Assembly: GCA_028715225.1 (NCBI GenBank)
Contig: JAQUSH010000017.1
Location: 1 to 10,771, forward strand
Source: Candidatus Aenigmatarchaeota archaeon
Lineage (GTDB): Archaea; Aenigmatarchaeota; Aenigmatarchaeia; Aenigmatarchaeales; Aenigmatarchaeaceae
Direction: 5' to 3'
Length of the DNA stretch: 10,771 bases
Part shown: piece after piece, positions 1 to 5,734 of the stretch
How the letters are laid out: the number at the start of each line of letters is the position of its first letter
How positions within the stretch are numbered: position 1 is the first letter of the stretch
Made by a program: the position numbers and the translations under genes
Notes under the pieces: generated by a model
What the model was told of the DNA's origin: nothing
What the model saw: the letters and a program-made list of their open reading frames with translations, nothing else
Database searches by the model: none

Positions 1-659
1 CCAACTTTGCTTTCAGTGTAAGCAAATTCTTCTTCATCCATTACCTTTGGTTTTCCGCTCATCATATGCGCAGCGACCAATGGTCCTATTCCGTCTCCTA
101 CCGGCACACCATCTGCAAAAGCTTTTGTTGCCTTTGTTGCAGATTTTGCCATATCAATTATCATAGGCAACTGCATTTGCAATATCATAGCCAATTGGAA
201 CATCTTGTATTTTTTGATAAGTTCAAGCATGTGCCTTACTATTTTTGCTATCTGATGAGTTGTTATTGCTCCGCTTAATGCTCCCTTTAGATTTCTTTTC
301 TGAACAACCGTAAAGTCCGGAACTATAGAATCTACAAAATAATCAAATCTCTTGTCAGCCTGCTTTATTATATGGTCTAGTTTTTTCATAACTCCATACG
401 GATCTGTAGATACAGGCGTCACTGCAAAGAATTCCATGAAGTTTCTTATGCTTTCTTTGACTTTTGGAGTTGGTTTCTTAGAAATATAATTGAAAACATA
501 TCCTTTTGACTCAGCTGCCAACTTCTCTAAATCAGCTACATCTCGTTCTAATTTCAAAACAGACTGTGTTACCATTAATCTTGGTCCAAACAGCAGGAAA
601 AATATGAATAATACAAACCATATTATTGTTGACCAGATATCTCCTTCCATTCCGAACAT
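1..659 (-). CDS. DUF1512 family protein, C-terminus cut by window edge
   Basis: A minus-strand reading frame is open from ATG at 659 to the window edge (219 codons seen, no stop), so the protein is partial. Residues 9-26 form one hydrophobic N-terminal helix, followed by a charged helical segment (about 34-52). The core then has features I recall from the archaeal DUF1512 family: FMEFFAVTPVSTDPYG (74-89), KIVRHMLELIKKYK (139-152), LAMILQMQLP (156-165) and PVGDGIGPLVAA (186-197). The biochemical role of DUF1512 is not known to me; the architecture suggests a membrane-tethered cytoplasmic domain. The gene follows the kinase-like gene by 32 bp but carries its own TATA box at 681-689, so it can probably be transcribed alone as a leaderless message. 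No better in-frame start lies upstream. Family assignment is from memory of motif shape, with good confidence; function is unknown. Confidence 0.88.
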   Translation of the reverse strand, partial: MFGMEGDIWSTIIWFVLFIFFLLFGPRLMVTQSVLKLERDVADLEKLAAESKGYVFNYISKKPTPKVKESIRNFMEFFAVTPVSTDPYGVMKKLDHIIKQADKRFDYFVDSIVPDFTVVQKRNLKGALSGAITTHQIAKIVRHMLELIKKYKMFQLAMILQMQLPMIIDMAKSATKATKAFADGVPVGDGIGPLVAAHMMSGKPKVMDEEEFAYTESKV

Positions 660-680
660 ATCAAATACATTAATTTCGTT

Positions 681-689
681 ATTTATAAA
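681..689 (-). promoter_or_regulatory. TATA box of the DUF1512 gene (leaderless promoter)
   Basis: The minus strand reads TTTATAAAT here, between the stop codon of the kinase-like gene (692-694) and the DUF1512 start. Its centre (685) is 26 bp from the A of the ATG at 659, the usual archaeal TATA-to-start distance, so transcription should begin at or next to the start codon. The identical nonamer sits at the same distance before the M50 gene. Confidence 0.65.
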
Positions 690-691
690 TG

Positions 692-1255
692 TTATAAAGA
701 AAACAGTAAACCGACAGCCAGAGGTATTGTTACATTGTCATCAAGCTTTGGAAGCATTTCTACAAATGTTGCGCCTAATGCTATGTACCAGGCTTTAGAC
801 GGATCAAAGAACATCAGTATAAAGAATGTCATTGTAAAGAATGCAATACTGCCTTCCCAGCTTTTCTTGTTGTTTATAGGCAAATGATGCCTTCCATATA
901 ATTTTCCTATCAGCGTTGAGAATGCATCTCCTCCTGCTAATACAGCTATGCATGCTGCTGTTATGTTTATTGGAAACAGGATTGTTGCTAAAAGTATACC
1001 TAAAATATAAGACACAACTCCCTTGAAGTACTCGCCTTGTCTCTCGTATGTCTTTAATTCACACATTATGAAATCTTCAATCTTAGAAAGTCCATTTATT
1101 CTTATGTTAGATTTTCTCATCAGACCCCACATCAAGAAAAATGCTAAACCTAAAGCAAATATTATCGCTGAGTATGTTTTTCCAAATAATTGCAATACTA
1201 AAATTAGCAATATTCCTGATGCATGAACCATCTGTCTCTTTAACTCGACGTGCAT
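692..1255 (-). CDS. CTP-dependent polyprenol/diacylglycerol kinase-like membrane protein (SEC59/DGK1 superfamily)
   Basis: This 187-residue integral membrane protein has the hallmark blocks of the dolichol/phytol/diacylglycerol kinase and phosphatidate cytidylyltransferase-like superfamily. These are an N-terminal KRQMVHASGI (6-15), the GGDAFSTLIGKLYGRHHLP block (108-126) leading into NKKSWEGS (129-136), and a C-terminal EMLPKLDDNVTIPL (166-179). Hydrophobic helices lie around 14-45, 76-106 and 137-162. Family members transfer phosphate from CTP to a lipid alcohol at the membrane. In archaea a polyprenol or geranylgeraniol substrate, for glycan carriers or lipid salvage, is plausible, but the substrate cannot be read from the sequence. 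The length is typical for short archaeal members. The start at 1255 is supported by GGGGAG six bases upstream and lies inside the end of the preceding gene, implying translational coupling. The linked surface-protein gene carries many N-glycosylation sequons, which would fit a dolichol-phosphate role; this is inference. Confidence 0.82.
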   Translation of the reverse strand: MHVELKRQMVHASGILLILVLQLFGKTYSAIIFALGLAFFLMWGLMRKSNIRINGLSKIEDFIMCELKTYERQGEYFKGVVSYILGILLATILFPINITAACIAVLAGGDAFSTLIGKLYGRHHLPINNKKSWEGSIAFFTMTFFILMFFDPSKAWYIALGATFVEMLPKLDDNVTIPLAVGLLFSL

Positions 1256-1557
1256 CTCTTTCTCCCCAATAATTTAATTGGCCAAGCTAGTATTTGAAGG
1301 AAATACTTGATGAAGTGGAAGAACTCATATACTAGGTATATACCGACTGCCATTGCAGCAAACTCAAGGCTCGTCTGATTATTTACAGCTATGTCTAAAG
1401 GCAGCTTAAGATACTGAACAATGTAAGGGAAAAGAAATCCAGCTATGGCAGCTGCTGCTGATTTTAACAAAATTCTGAATAATTTGTAAAGCACAAATAC
1501 GACAATGATGAATATTGCAAACATTATCACTGTGTCTGTTGTTAAATCATAAACCAT
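1240..1557 (-). CDS. Small membrane protein of unknown function
   Basis: This 105-residue protein is not one I recognise. Residues 9-31 form a strong hydrophobic helix (many I, V, F), about 33-50 a second more alanine-rich helix (KSAAAAIAGFLFPYI), and about 64-93 one or two further hydrophobic stretches rich in aromatic residues (YEFFHFIKYFLQILAW). The tail is short and basic, ending GRKRCTSS. The gene is the first of the minus-strand series; its last 16 bp overlap the start of the kinase-like gene, so the two are probably co-expressed and may act together in the membrane. The start at 1557 is supported by a TATA-like box centred 26 bp upstream, indicating a leaderless message. No catalytic motif is visible. 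Confidence 0.75.
   Translation of the reverse strand: MVYDLTTDTVIMFAIFIIVVFVLYKLFRILLKSAAAAIAGFLFPYIVQYLKLPLDIAVNNQTSLEFAAMAVGIYLVYEFFHFIKYFLQILAWPIKLLGRKRCTSS
1262..1267 (-). promoter_or_regulatory. Shine-Dalgarno site fixing the kinase-like gene start
   Basis: The minus strand reads GGGGAG six bases before the ATG at 1255. It lies inside the coding sequence of the upstream membrane protein, consistent with internal, coupled translation start in a shared transcript. Confidence 0.55.
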
Positions 1558-1578
1558 AATAATATCTTGTTTTGATGC

Positions 1579-1587
1579 ATTTAAAAA
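1579..1587 (-). promoter_or_regulatory. TATA box of the minus-strand membrane operon
   Basis: The minus strand reads TTTTTAAAT, centred at 1583, exactly 26 bp from the A of the ATG at 1557. It is adjacent to the TATA box of the divergent M50 gene at 1590-1598, making a back-to-back promoter pair. Confidence 0.6.
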
Positions 1588-1589
1588 CT

Positions 1590-1598
1590 TTTATAAAT
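1590..1598 (+). promoter_or_regulatory. TATA box of the M50 protease gene
   Basis: TTTATAAAT is centred at 1594, 26 bp before ATG 1620. This spacing implies a leaderless transcript and is the main reason for choosing the start at 1620 rather than the earlier in-frame ATGs at 1572 and 1575, which would lie upstream of the box. Confidence 0.65.
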
Positions 1599-1619
1599 TA
1601 CAAATTAATAGGTTGTATT

Positions 1620-2195
1620 ATGAAATTCACATACAGAGAAGTAAGAGATCTGGCTGTATCTGTTACAGTGCTAGCTCTGGTATTTAGCGGATTTGATATC
1701 TCTTTGCTGATACCAACATTGTTCATAATGACAGCAGTTTTCTTGTCTCATGAAATACTTGGGCACAAGATGGTTGCTCAGCACTATGAATGCGAAGCTG
1801 AATACAGAATGTGGCCTTTGGGTCTGCTATTAGGAATGGTTACTGCTCTGCTTGGCGGTTTCATATTCGCAGCGCCTGGCGCAGTTTACATATCGCCTGT
1901 TATTAGAAAGAATTTCACATTTAATGTTTCAAGACTTACTCAGAGAGAATATGCATTTATTTCAGCAGCAGGTCCTATTGTGAATATAATAGTTGCATTC
2001 GGTATGATTGCTATAAATCAATTTTATCCATGGGATATTTTCATGCTGACAGCTAAGTTATCATTCTTTTTAGCATTGTTTAACCTAATACCATTTCCTC
2101 CACTTGATGGTGAAAAAATAATCAGGTGGAACTGGAAATTCTGGCTCGTTATTTTGATATCTGCAATAGCCGGTTACGTTCTTATTTATCTATAG
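1620..2195 (+). CDS. M50 family (site-2-protease-like) membrane zinc metalloprotease
   Basis: From ATG 1620 this is a 191-residue multi-pass membrane protein. The zinc-binding HExxH motif is HEILGH (residues 44-49) within a hydrophobic helix. The second family motif is N-x-P-x4-LDG, read as NLIPFPPLDG (155-164), where D163 should be the third zinc ligand. Between them lie the membrane segments LGLLLGMVTALLGGFIF and the small-residue stretch AAGPIVNIIVAF (about 126-137) found in archaeal M50 proteins. Such enzymes cleave substrates within the membrane (regulated intramembrane proteolysis) or process membrane proteins; no PDZ or CBS domain is attached, so this is a minimal version. All expected catalytic residues are present. 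Transcription is likely leaderless from the box at 1590-1598. The gene end overlaps the opposite-strand gene ending at 2182 by 14 bp. The target substrate is unknown. Confidence 0.88.
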   Translation: MKFTYREVRDLAVSVTVLALVFSGFDISLLIPTLFIMTAVFLSHEILGHKMVAQHYECEAEYRMWPLGLLLGMVTALLGGFIFAAPGAVYISPVIRKNFTFNVSRLTQREYAFISAAGPIVNIIVAFGMIAINQFYPWDIFMLTAKLSFFLALFNLIPFPPLDGEKIIRWNWKFWLVILISAIAGYVLIYL

Positions 2196-2547
2196 CTATT
2201 TTGAAGATCAGACTTATAGCCACTATAAATCCAGCCACACCTAAACCAATCATCAAGTTTATCAACGCATTTACCAGAACAGTGCTTCCAATTTCAGTGA
2301 ACAAACCTGCTGATGACCAAGCCATTATTACGATGAATAATGAGGCTACTGCCATCAAGAAGCTGTTTTCTTCTTCGAATCTTATGTTATAAATTGCAAC
2401 CATTGCACCACATATAGCCAAAATCATCCATACTATTAGTGATGATAGGTTTGATTCTACTACCGCTGCTAGCAATGAAATTACTAATATTGCTAGAAAC
2501 CAGACTGTTCCTGCGTTTATTTTTATTACTGGTCTTTTCTTAGCCAT
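2182..2547 (-). CDS. Four-helix membrane protein of unknown function
   Basis: This 121-residue protein begins with a short basic cytoplasmic-looking N-terminus (MAKKRPVIKI). It then has four hydrophobic segments near residues 13-31, 34-54, 62-80 and 89-117, ending in KIAIDK. The segment between helices two and three (RFEEENS) is charged. I do not recognise a family and see no catalytic motif; size and topology alone suggest a small integral membrane protein. The start is supported by a TATA-like element centred 26-27 bp upstream. The gene converges on the M50 protease gene with a 14 bp overlap of coding ends, and its promoter shares a palindrome-containing region with the large plus-strand operon starting at 2752, so it could be co-regulated with that operon. 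Confidence 0.72.
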   Translation of the reverse strand: MAKKRPVIKINAGTVWFLAILVISLLAAVVESNLSSLIVWMILAICGAMVAIYNIRFEEENSFLMAVASLFIVIMAWSSAGLFTEIGSTVLVNALINLMIGLGVAGFIVAISLIFKIAIDK

Positions 2548-2569
2548 AACCTATTATTAAGAAAGCTGG

Positions 2570-2577
2570 TTATTAAA
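2570..2577 (-). promoter_or_regulatory. TATA box of the four-helix membrane protein gene
   Basis: The minus strand reads TTTAATAA, centred 26-27 bp before the ATG at 2547, predicting a leaderless message. The palindrome at 2579-2596 begins one base upstream, where the BRE (TFB contact) would lie. Confidence 0.55.
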
Positions 2578-2578
2578 G

Positions 2579-2596
2579 ATTTCTATGTGTAGAAAT
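2579..2596. promoter_or_regulatory. Perfect palindrome between divergent promoters (putative operator)
   Basis: ATTTCTA, four bases (TGTG), TAGAAAT: a perfect 7-4-7 inverted repeat. It sits between the TATA box of the minus gene (2570-2577) and the first TTAAAT box on the plus strand (2603-2608), abutting both core promoters. A dimeric regulator bound here could affect both directions. This is inferred from position and symmetry only. Confidence 0.45.
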
Positions 2597-2602
2597 ATCC
2601 AC

Positions 2603-2634
2603 TTAAATGTTTTTCGGTCTATATATTATTAATA
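2603..2634 (+). repeat. Copy 1 of a duplicated promoter-like motif
   Basis: TTAAAT, two bases, TTTTCGGTC (2603-2619), followed after one extra base by ATATA and a short AT-only palindrome (2624-2634, TATTA-T-TAATA). The same 17 bp pattern recurs 82 bp downstream. TTAAAT has TATA-box character and would place a start near 2632. No convincing gene lies immediately downstream, so it may be an alternative promoter of the 2752 operon or a spare regulator site. Confidence 0.5.
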
Positions 2635-2674
2635 AGAAAAATGACCTTCGCTTATTGTCTTGTTTTAGAGGGTA

Positions 2675-2700
2675 ACCGATAGGTTTAAATCCTTTTCGGT
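2675..2700. promoter_or_regulatory. Imperfect palindrome enclosing the proximal TATA-like box
   Basis: ACCGA (2675-2679) pairs with TCGGT (2696-2700), and inside these AGG (2681-2683) pairs with CCT (2691-2693), leaving TTTAAAT (2684-2690) as the centre. The symmetric arms lie on both sides of the likely TATA box of the 2752 operon, where a bound protein would compete with TBP/TFB. It could also fold as an RNA hairpin if transcribed from the upstream copy of the promoter motif. Confidence 0.4.
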
Positions 2701-2718
2701 CATATACTATCTTATAGT
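2685..2718 (+). promoter_or_regulatory. Copy 2 of the duplicated motif: likely promoter of the 2752-10404 operon
   Basis: TTAAAT, two bases, TTTTCGGTC (2685-2701), then ATATA and a 5-3-5 palindrome ACTAT-CTT-ATAGT (2706-2718). Taking TTTAAAT at 2684-2690 as TATA box, the start is predicted near 2713, inside that palindrome. This leaves a leader of about 40 nt carrying a Shine-Dalgarno site, unlike the leaderless genes nearby. The palindrome at the start site is a plausible operator. Confidence 0.5.
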
Positions 2719-2742
2719 GATAACTAAGTAGAAGTAAAAACT

Positions 2743-2749
2743 AGGTGAT
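2743..2749 (+). promoter_or_regulatory. Shine-Dalgarno site of the first operon gene
   Basis: AGGTGAT matches the archaeal 16S anti-SD consensus. It lies two bases before ATG 2752 and five before ATG 2755; the second spacing is more usual, so translation may begin at 2755, shortening the protein by one residue. Confidence 0.6.
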
Positions 2750-2751
2750 TT

Positions 2752-4443
2752 ATGATGGCTGAAGATAAAATAAATGAAAAATTTGGAAAAATTAAAAAAC
2801 AGTTTGAAAGTGGCAGAATGAAGCCAGAAATATATGCTATTGCTCTTGATGGAATGTTTGAAGCTGGTCTTTCAGAAGAAAGGTATGCTCAAGAAATTAT
2901 TGGATTGAGTAAAAAAGGTTATATTAATGCTGAAGAAAAATTCAAAGAAGAAAATATTGATCCTTCTAAATATTTACCAAAAAATAATGAAATGACAAAC
3001 TTAGAAAAACTTGAAGAGCTTGTCAATGAAAAACCAACTCCGCCTTCAGGAGAAACAGTTGAAGATTTGTTAAACACACTTGCAGAAGAAGATTCAAAAC
3101 CAAAACAACCAGAGCATTCAATGATTGATATAATTTATCAAAAATACCAAAGTGGTGATTTTGATAGATTTGTAGATGAAGGAACAATGAATGCCGAAAC
3201 TTTTAATTCCAAGTTAAAACAACTTTTAGATCATCAAAAAATAACTCCAGAAGAATATCAAAGTCATCTTAGAACAGAAAAAATAGTAGCACCTGAAGAA
3301 ATTGTAATAGCACAGAAAACAGATAATAGACTTTATGATAAGGAACATTCTATATATTGGAATGATGTTGAAGAAAAACTTGAAAAACATCTTAAAATAG
3401 ATCAACCTGCCGATGATGAAAATAATTATACATGCACTACATGTGCGATTAACAAAGTAAATACTGCTGTAGGTGAAAATCAAGATATTTGTCATGTGTG
3501 TAATGATAATTTAGTATCAGAAGATGGAGAAGAATTGCCAAAAGAAATTTCACTAGAAGATGAAACGACAAATGAAGAAACATTGAAAAATAATGATAAT
3601 TTTAAGAAAGAAGCTTTAGGTGTTTTGACAGATATAGAAGTAGATCCTACTGTTTTAGATATGATAAAATTCTATGCAACTACTAACGGATATACTGTGG
3701 AAGAGGCAGATTGTATTGCAAATTATATTTCTGGAATGAGTGAAGATCTTATTATGAGTAGGCGTATAGAAGGTAAATTTACACCTGAAATGCTAGATGA
3801 AGCAATTAAATTGACTGACAAAGAATATTCTGTTAAAAGAAAATCTTCAAGTGATTTGCTTTTAGAAGCAGCTGATCTTACAAAAAAATATGATGAAGAA
3901 ATAAAACAAAAGGAAGAAGACATCGCAAAAAAAGAAAGTGAATTATTGGAAAAAGAAATACACTTGATTAAAGCAACTGAAGCGCAAGAATTGACTGAAA
4001 GTGAAATAAGTGAAGGAATAAGAAATCTAAAAGCTGAAAGAGAGAGGCTTGAAAAAGAAAAAAATGAAACTGAAAAAAGAGCAGCTAAGATGCAGAAATA
4101 TTTAGCAGGTGTTTTATCACCTAAATTTAAAGAACTTCAATATATGTCTGAAAGAAATGTTGAAACAACATATGATGGTATTCGTTCAGAAACAGAAAAA
4201 ATGTTTACACAATACGAAAAAGCTCAGAAAAGATTTTTGGATTTTTTTGATGAATTAAATGATATGACGGATGATAAAGGATTTATAATGTCTGAATTTG
4301 GCCAAAGTCTTCAAGATTGGATGGAATCTGAATATTTCCCTAGAGAAGATCTTGATGCTCCAGTTGGATTATTTGTAGATAAGATAAAAACAACTGTAGA
4401 ACTTAATAATTTTTTAGAAAAACTAAGAGGTGAAAAACAATGA
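2752..4443 (+). CDS. Acidic coiled-coil protein with zinc ribbon and SHOCT-like helical repeats, unknown function
   Basis: This 563-residue protein has no signal peptide or membrane segment and is very rich in E, K and D; I do not recognise it as a whole. The N-terminal half contains short helix-turn-helix modules resembling SHOCT-type repeats: GRMKPEIYAIALDGMFEAGL (21-40), KKGYINAEEKF (54-64) and GTMNAETFNSKLKQLLDHQK (144-163, running on to PEEY). A related half-module, EGKFTPEMLDEAI, is at 340-352. A four-cysteine zinc ribbon lies in the middle: C228-x2-C231-x15-C247-x2-C250. Residues about 365-450 form a long charged coiled coil, followed by a helical C-terminal domain (about 455-563) with aromatic-rich patches (FLDFFDEL, DWMESEYF). 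The gene opens the operon, and its stop overlaps the next start (ATGA), so the two products are probably made together. A cytoplasmic scaffold or adaptor is a reasonable inference. Alternative start at 2755. Confidence 0.8.
   Translation: MMAEDKINEKFGKIKKQFESGRMKPEIYAIALDGMFEAGLSEERYAQEIIGLSKKGYINAEEKFKEENIDPSKYLPKNNEMTNLEKLEELVNEKPTPPSGETVEDLLNTLAEEDSKPKQPEHSMIDIIYQKYQSGDFDRFVDEGTMNAETFNSKLKQLLDHQKITPEEYQSHLRTEKIVAPEEIVIAQKTDNRLYDKEHSIYWNDVEEKLEKHLKIDQPADDENNYTCTTCAINKVNTAVGENQDICHVCNDNLVSEDGEELPKEISLEDETTNEETLKNNDNFKKEALGVLTDIEVDPTVLDMIKFYATTNGYTVEEADCIANYISGMSEDLIMSRRIEGKFTPEMLDEAIKLTDKEYSVKRKSSSDLLLEAADLTKKYDEEIKQKEEDIAKKESELLEKEIHLIKATEAQELTESEISEGIRNLKAERERLEKEKNETEKRAAKMQKYLAGVLSPKFKELQYMSERNVETTYDGIRSETEKMFTQYEKAQKRFLDFFDELNDMTDDKGFIMSEFGQSLQDWMESEYFPREDLDAPVGLFVDKIKTTVELNNFLEKLRGEKQ
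4426..4433 (+). promoter_or_regulatory. Shine-Dalgarno site of the single-pass membrane protein gene
   Basis: AGAGGTGA lies six bases before ATG 4440 and within the 3' end of the upstream coding sequence. With the ATGA stop/start overlap, this indicates coupled translation. Confidence 0.6.
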
Positions 4444-5723
4444 AAACAGATCATAATGATATATGGCATGCAAAACAGGCAGAGAAAAGAACAGAAGCAG
4501 AAAGACTTATGAAAAATCCTTATTTTATTTTAGCAGCCGCATCAATGGTAACTCCATCTGATAAAGGATATAAAGAAATGTCTAAGAAAAAATGGTCAAC
4601 TGGAGAAAAGATAGCTGTTGGTGGAACTGCAGCAGCATTGCTTCTAGCAGCAGTTGGTGTTGGTTTATACAAAATAGACAGTGATAAAAAGAACAATAAA
4701 ATTAATGAATTAGAAAATAAAAAAACACCAATGTATGATACAGTTGATGGCAAAGTTCAATTCATGAATGTTCTTAAACACCTGAATCAAACAGAAAGAT
4801 CAGAAATATTTTCAAATCTTCCTCAGGAAGTTGGAGCTGGTTCTGATGTTCAATTAGCATTAGACGCCATATTAGATGATCGTTATGGAAACTACGAACT
4901 TACAAGTCATACTGATAGAAACTGGGGTCTTTCAATACACATGGTTCCAGACGGAGAAGGATCATTTGCTTATACAGTTAAAAATGATACCATAGAGAAA
5001 GGTGTAGTTAGACAGAACATAAGCACAGCAACTTCATACAAATTGCTTCATTTGATAGGAGATGTTGCAGGTGAACCTTTAGAATATGAAGGACAAGGAA
5101 TAACTCCATCTAAATTAATGCAAATTAATGATTTAGTAGAATTTGATAGAAATGTTAGAACTGCTTTAGGAAATTACACATCATTAACATTAGATGCAAA
5201 AAATGCTTCACAAGCTGGACGTGTAGCTGAAATGATTGAGAAGGTTCCAGAACTTGCAGGAATACAATATAGAATGAATATGCAAGGAGATGTAAAGAAT
5301 CTTACATTTATTGATTTACAAGATGATGCAGCAGGAACACCAAATGGTGGTGGAAGTATTGCAGTTGCATATAATGAATCAGGTATGCCAGTTGATGTTG
5401 TAGTAATTGGAAAAAATAGCACAAGAAACTGGGTAAATGATTATTATGGAAAGGTTTCTAGCACAAGAAGTGGAACAAGAAGTGTAGAACTTACTTATGA
5501 CGAGAAAAGAATATCAACAAAAGGTCTAAACAAACATAATAAAAAAGCAATGAAAAGAGGAATTTCTCACATAGAAAAAGAAATGAAAGAAAATGGAATT
5601 GCTTACCTAAATTCAGAAAAGGTTCGTCCTGGAACACTTGCTATTTACGGAATTAACAAGGATACAAAGGAAGTAGCGGTCTACACAGTTAATCATAGAG
5701 GATACGGAAAGAAGATCCTTTGA
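4440..5723 (+). CDS. Single-pass membrane protein with large C-terminal domain, unknown function
   Basis: This 427-residue protein is not one I recognise. A charged N-terminal region of about 50 residues includes a mildly hydrophobic patch (NPYFILAAASMV, 26-37) and ends in a lysine cluster (KKKW). One clear transmembrane helix follows (about 57-77, AVGGTAAALLLAAVGVGLY). The positive-inside rule puts the N-terminus in the cytoplasm and residues 78-427 outside. After a short charged linker (KKNNKINELENKK), the rest reads as a mixed alpha/beta globular region with strands such as WGLSIHMVP and SIAVAYNES. A basic segment (about 352-385) precedes the C-terminus GYGKKIL. No catalytic motif or cysteine pair is evident. 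The gene overlaps the upstream coiled-coil gene by 4 bp and is followed 11 bp later by the giant surface protein, so it may couple a cytoplasmic scaffold to an extracellular protein; this is inference. Confidence 0.78.
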   Translation: MKTDHNDIWHAKQAEKRTEAERLMKNPYFILAAASMVTPSDKGYKEMSKKKWSTGEKIAVGGTAAALLLAAVGVGLYKIDSDKKNNKINELENKKTPMYDTVDGKVQFMNVLKHLNQTERSEIFSNLPQEVGAGSDVQLALDAILDDRYGNYELTSHTDRNWGLSIHMVPDGEGSFAYTVKNDTIEKGVVRQNISTATSYKLLHLIGDVAGEPLEYEGQGITPSKLMQINDLVEFDRNVRTALGNYTSLTLDAKNASQAGRVAEMIEKVPELAGIQYRMNMQGDVKNLTFIDLQDDAAGTPNGGGSIAVAYNESGMPVDVVVIGKNSTRNWVNDYYGKVSSTRSGTRSVELTYDEKRISTKGLNKHNKKAMKRGISHIEKEMKENGIAYLNSEKVRPGTLAIYGINKDTKEVAVYTVNHRGYGKKIL

Positions 5724-5730
5724 GGTTGAT
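5722..5730 (+). promoter_or_regulatory. Shine-Dalgarno site of the giant surface protein gene
   Basis: GAGGTTGAT, a one-base-expanded GAGGTGAT, lies four bases before ATG 5735 and overlaps the stop codon (5721-5723) of the upstream gene. Confidence 0.5.
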
Positions 5731-5734
5731 ATAA

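Noticed and set aside
490..798. Plus-strand frames at 66-278, 490-798 and 1023-1226
   Set aside because: They lie opposite the well-supported DUF1512 and kinase-like genes and lack coherent protein features.
1572..1619. Longer N-terminus for the M50 protease from ATG 1572
   Set aside because: That start lies upstream of the TATA box at 1590-1598, and the extra 16 residues have no membrane or family feature; ATG 1620 is at the expected leaderless distance.
2641..2682. A 13-codon frame starting ATG ACC TTC between the two promoter motif copies, as a leader peptide
   Set aside because: It has no Shine-Dalgarno site, its ATG is 9 nt past the predicted upstream start, and its end runs into the second promoter motif; frames this short occur often by chance.
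2682..2692. GGTTTAAATCC resembles a tRNA T-arm (GGTTCAAATCC)
   Set aside because: No acceptor stem, anticodon arm or D-arm can be fitted around it; the segment is better read as a TATA-like box inside an inverted repeat.
3226..3495. Minus-strand frame rich in F, I and Y resembling a membrane protein
   Set aside because: It is antisense to the lysine/glutamate-rich coiled-coil gene; A-rich codons read backwards give such hydrophobic frames.
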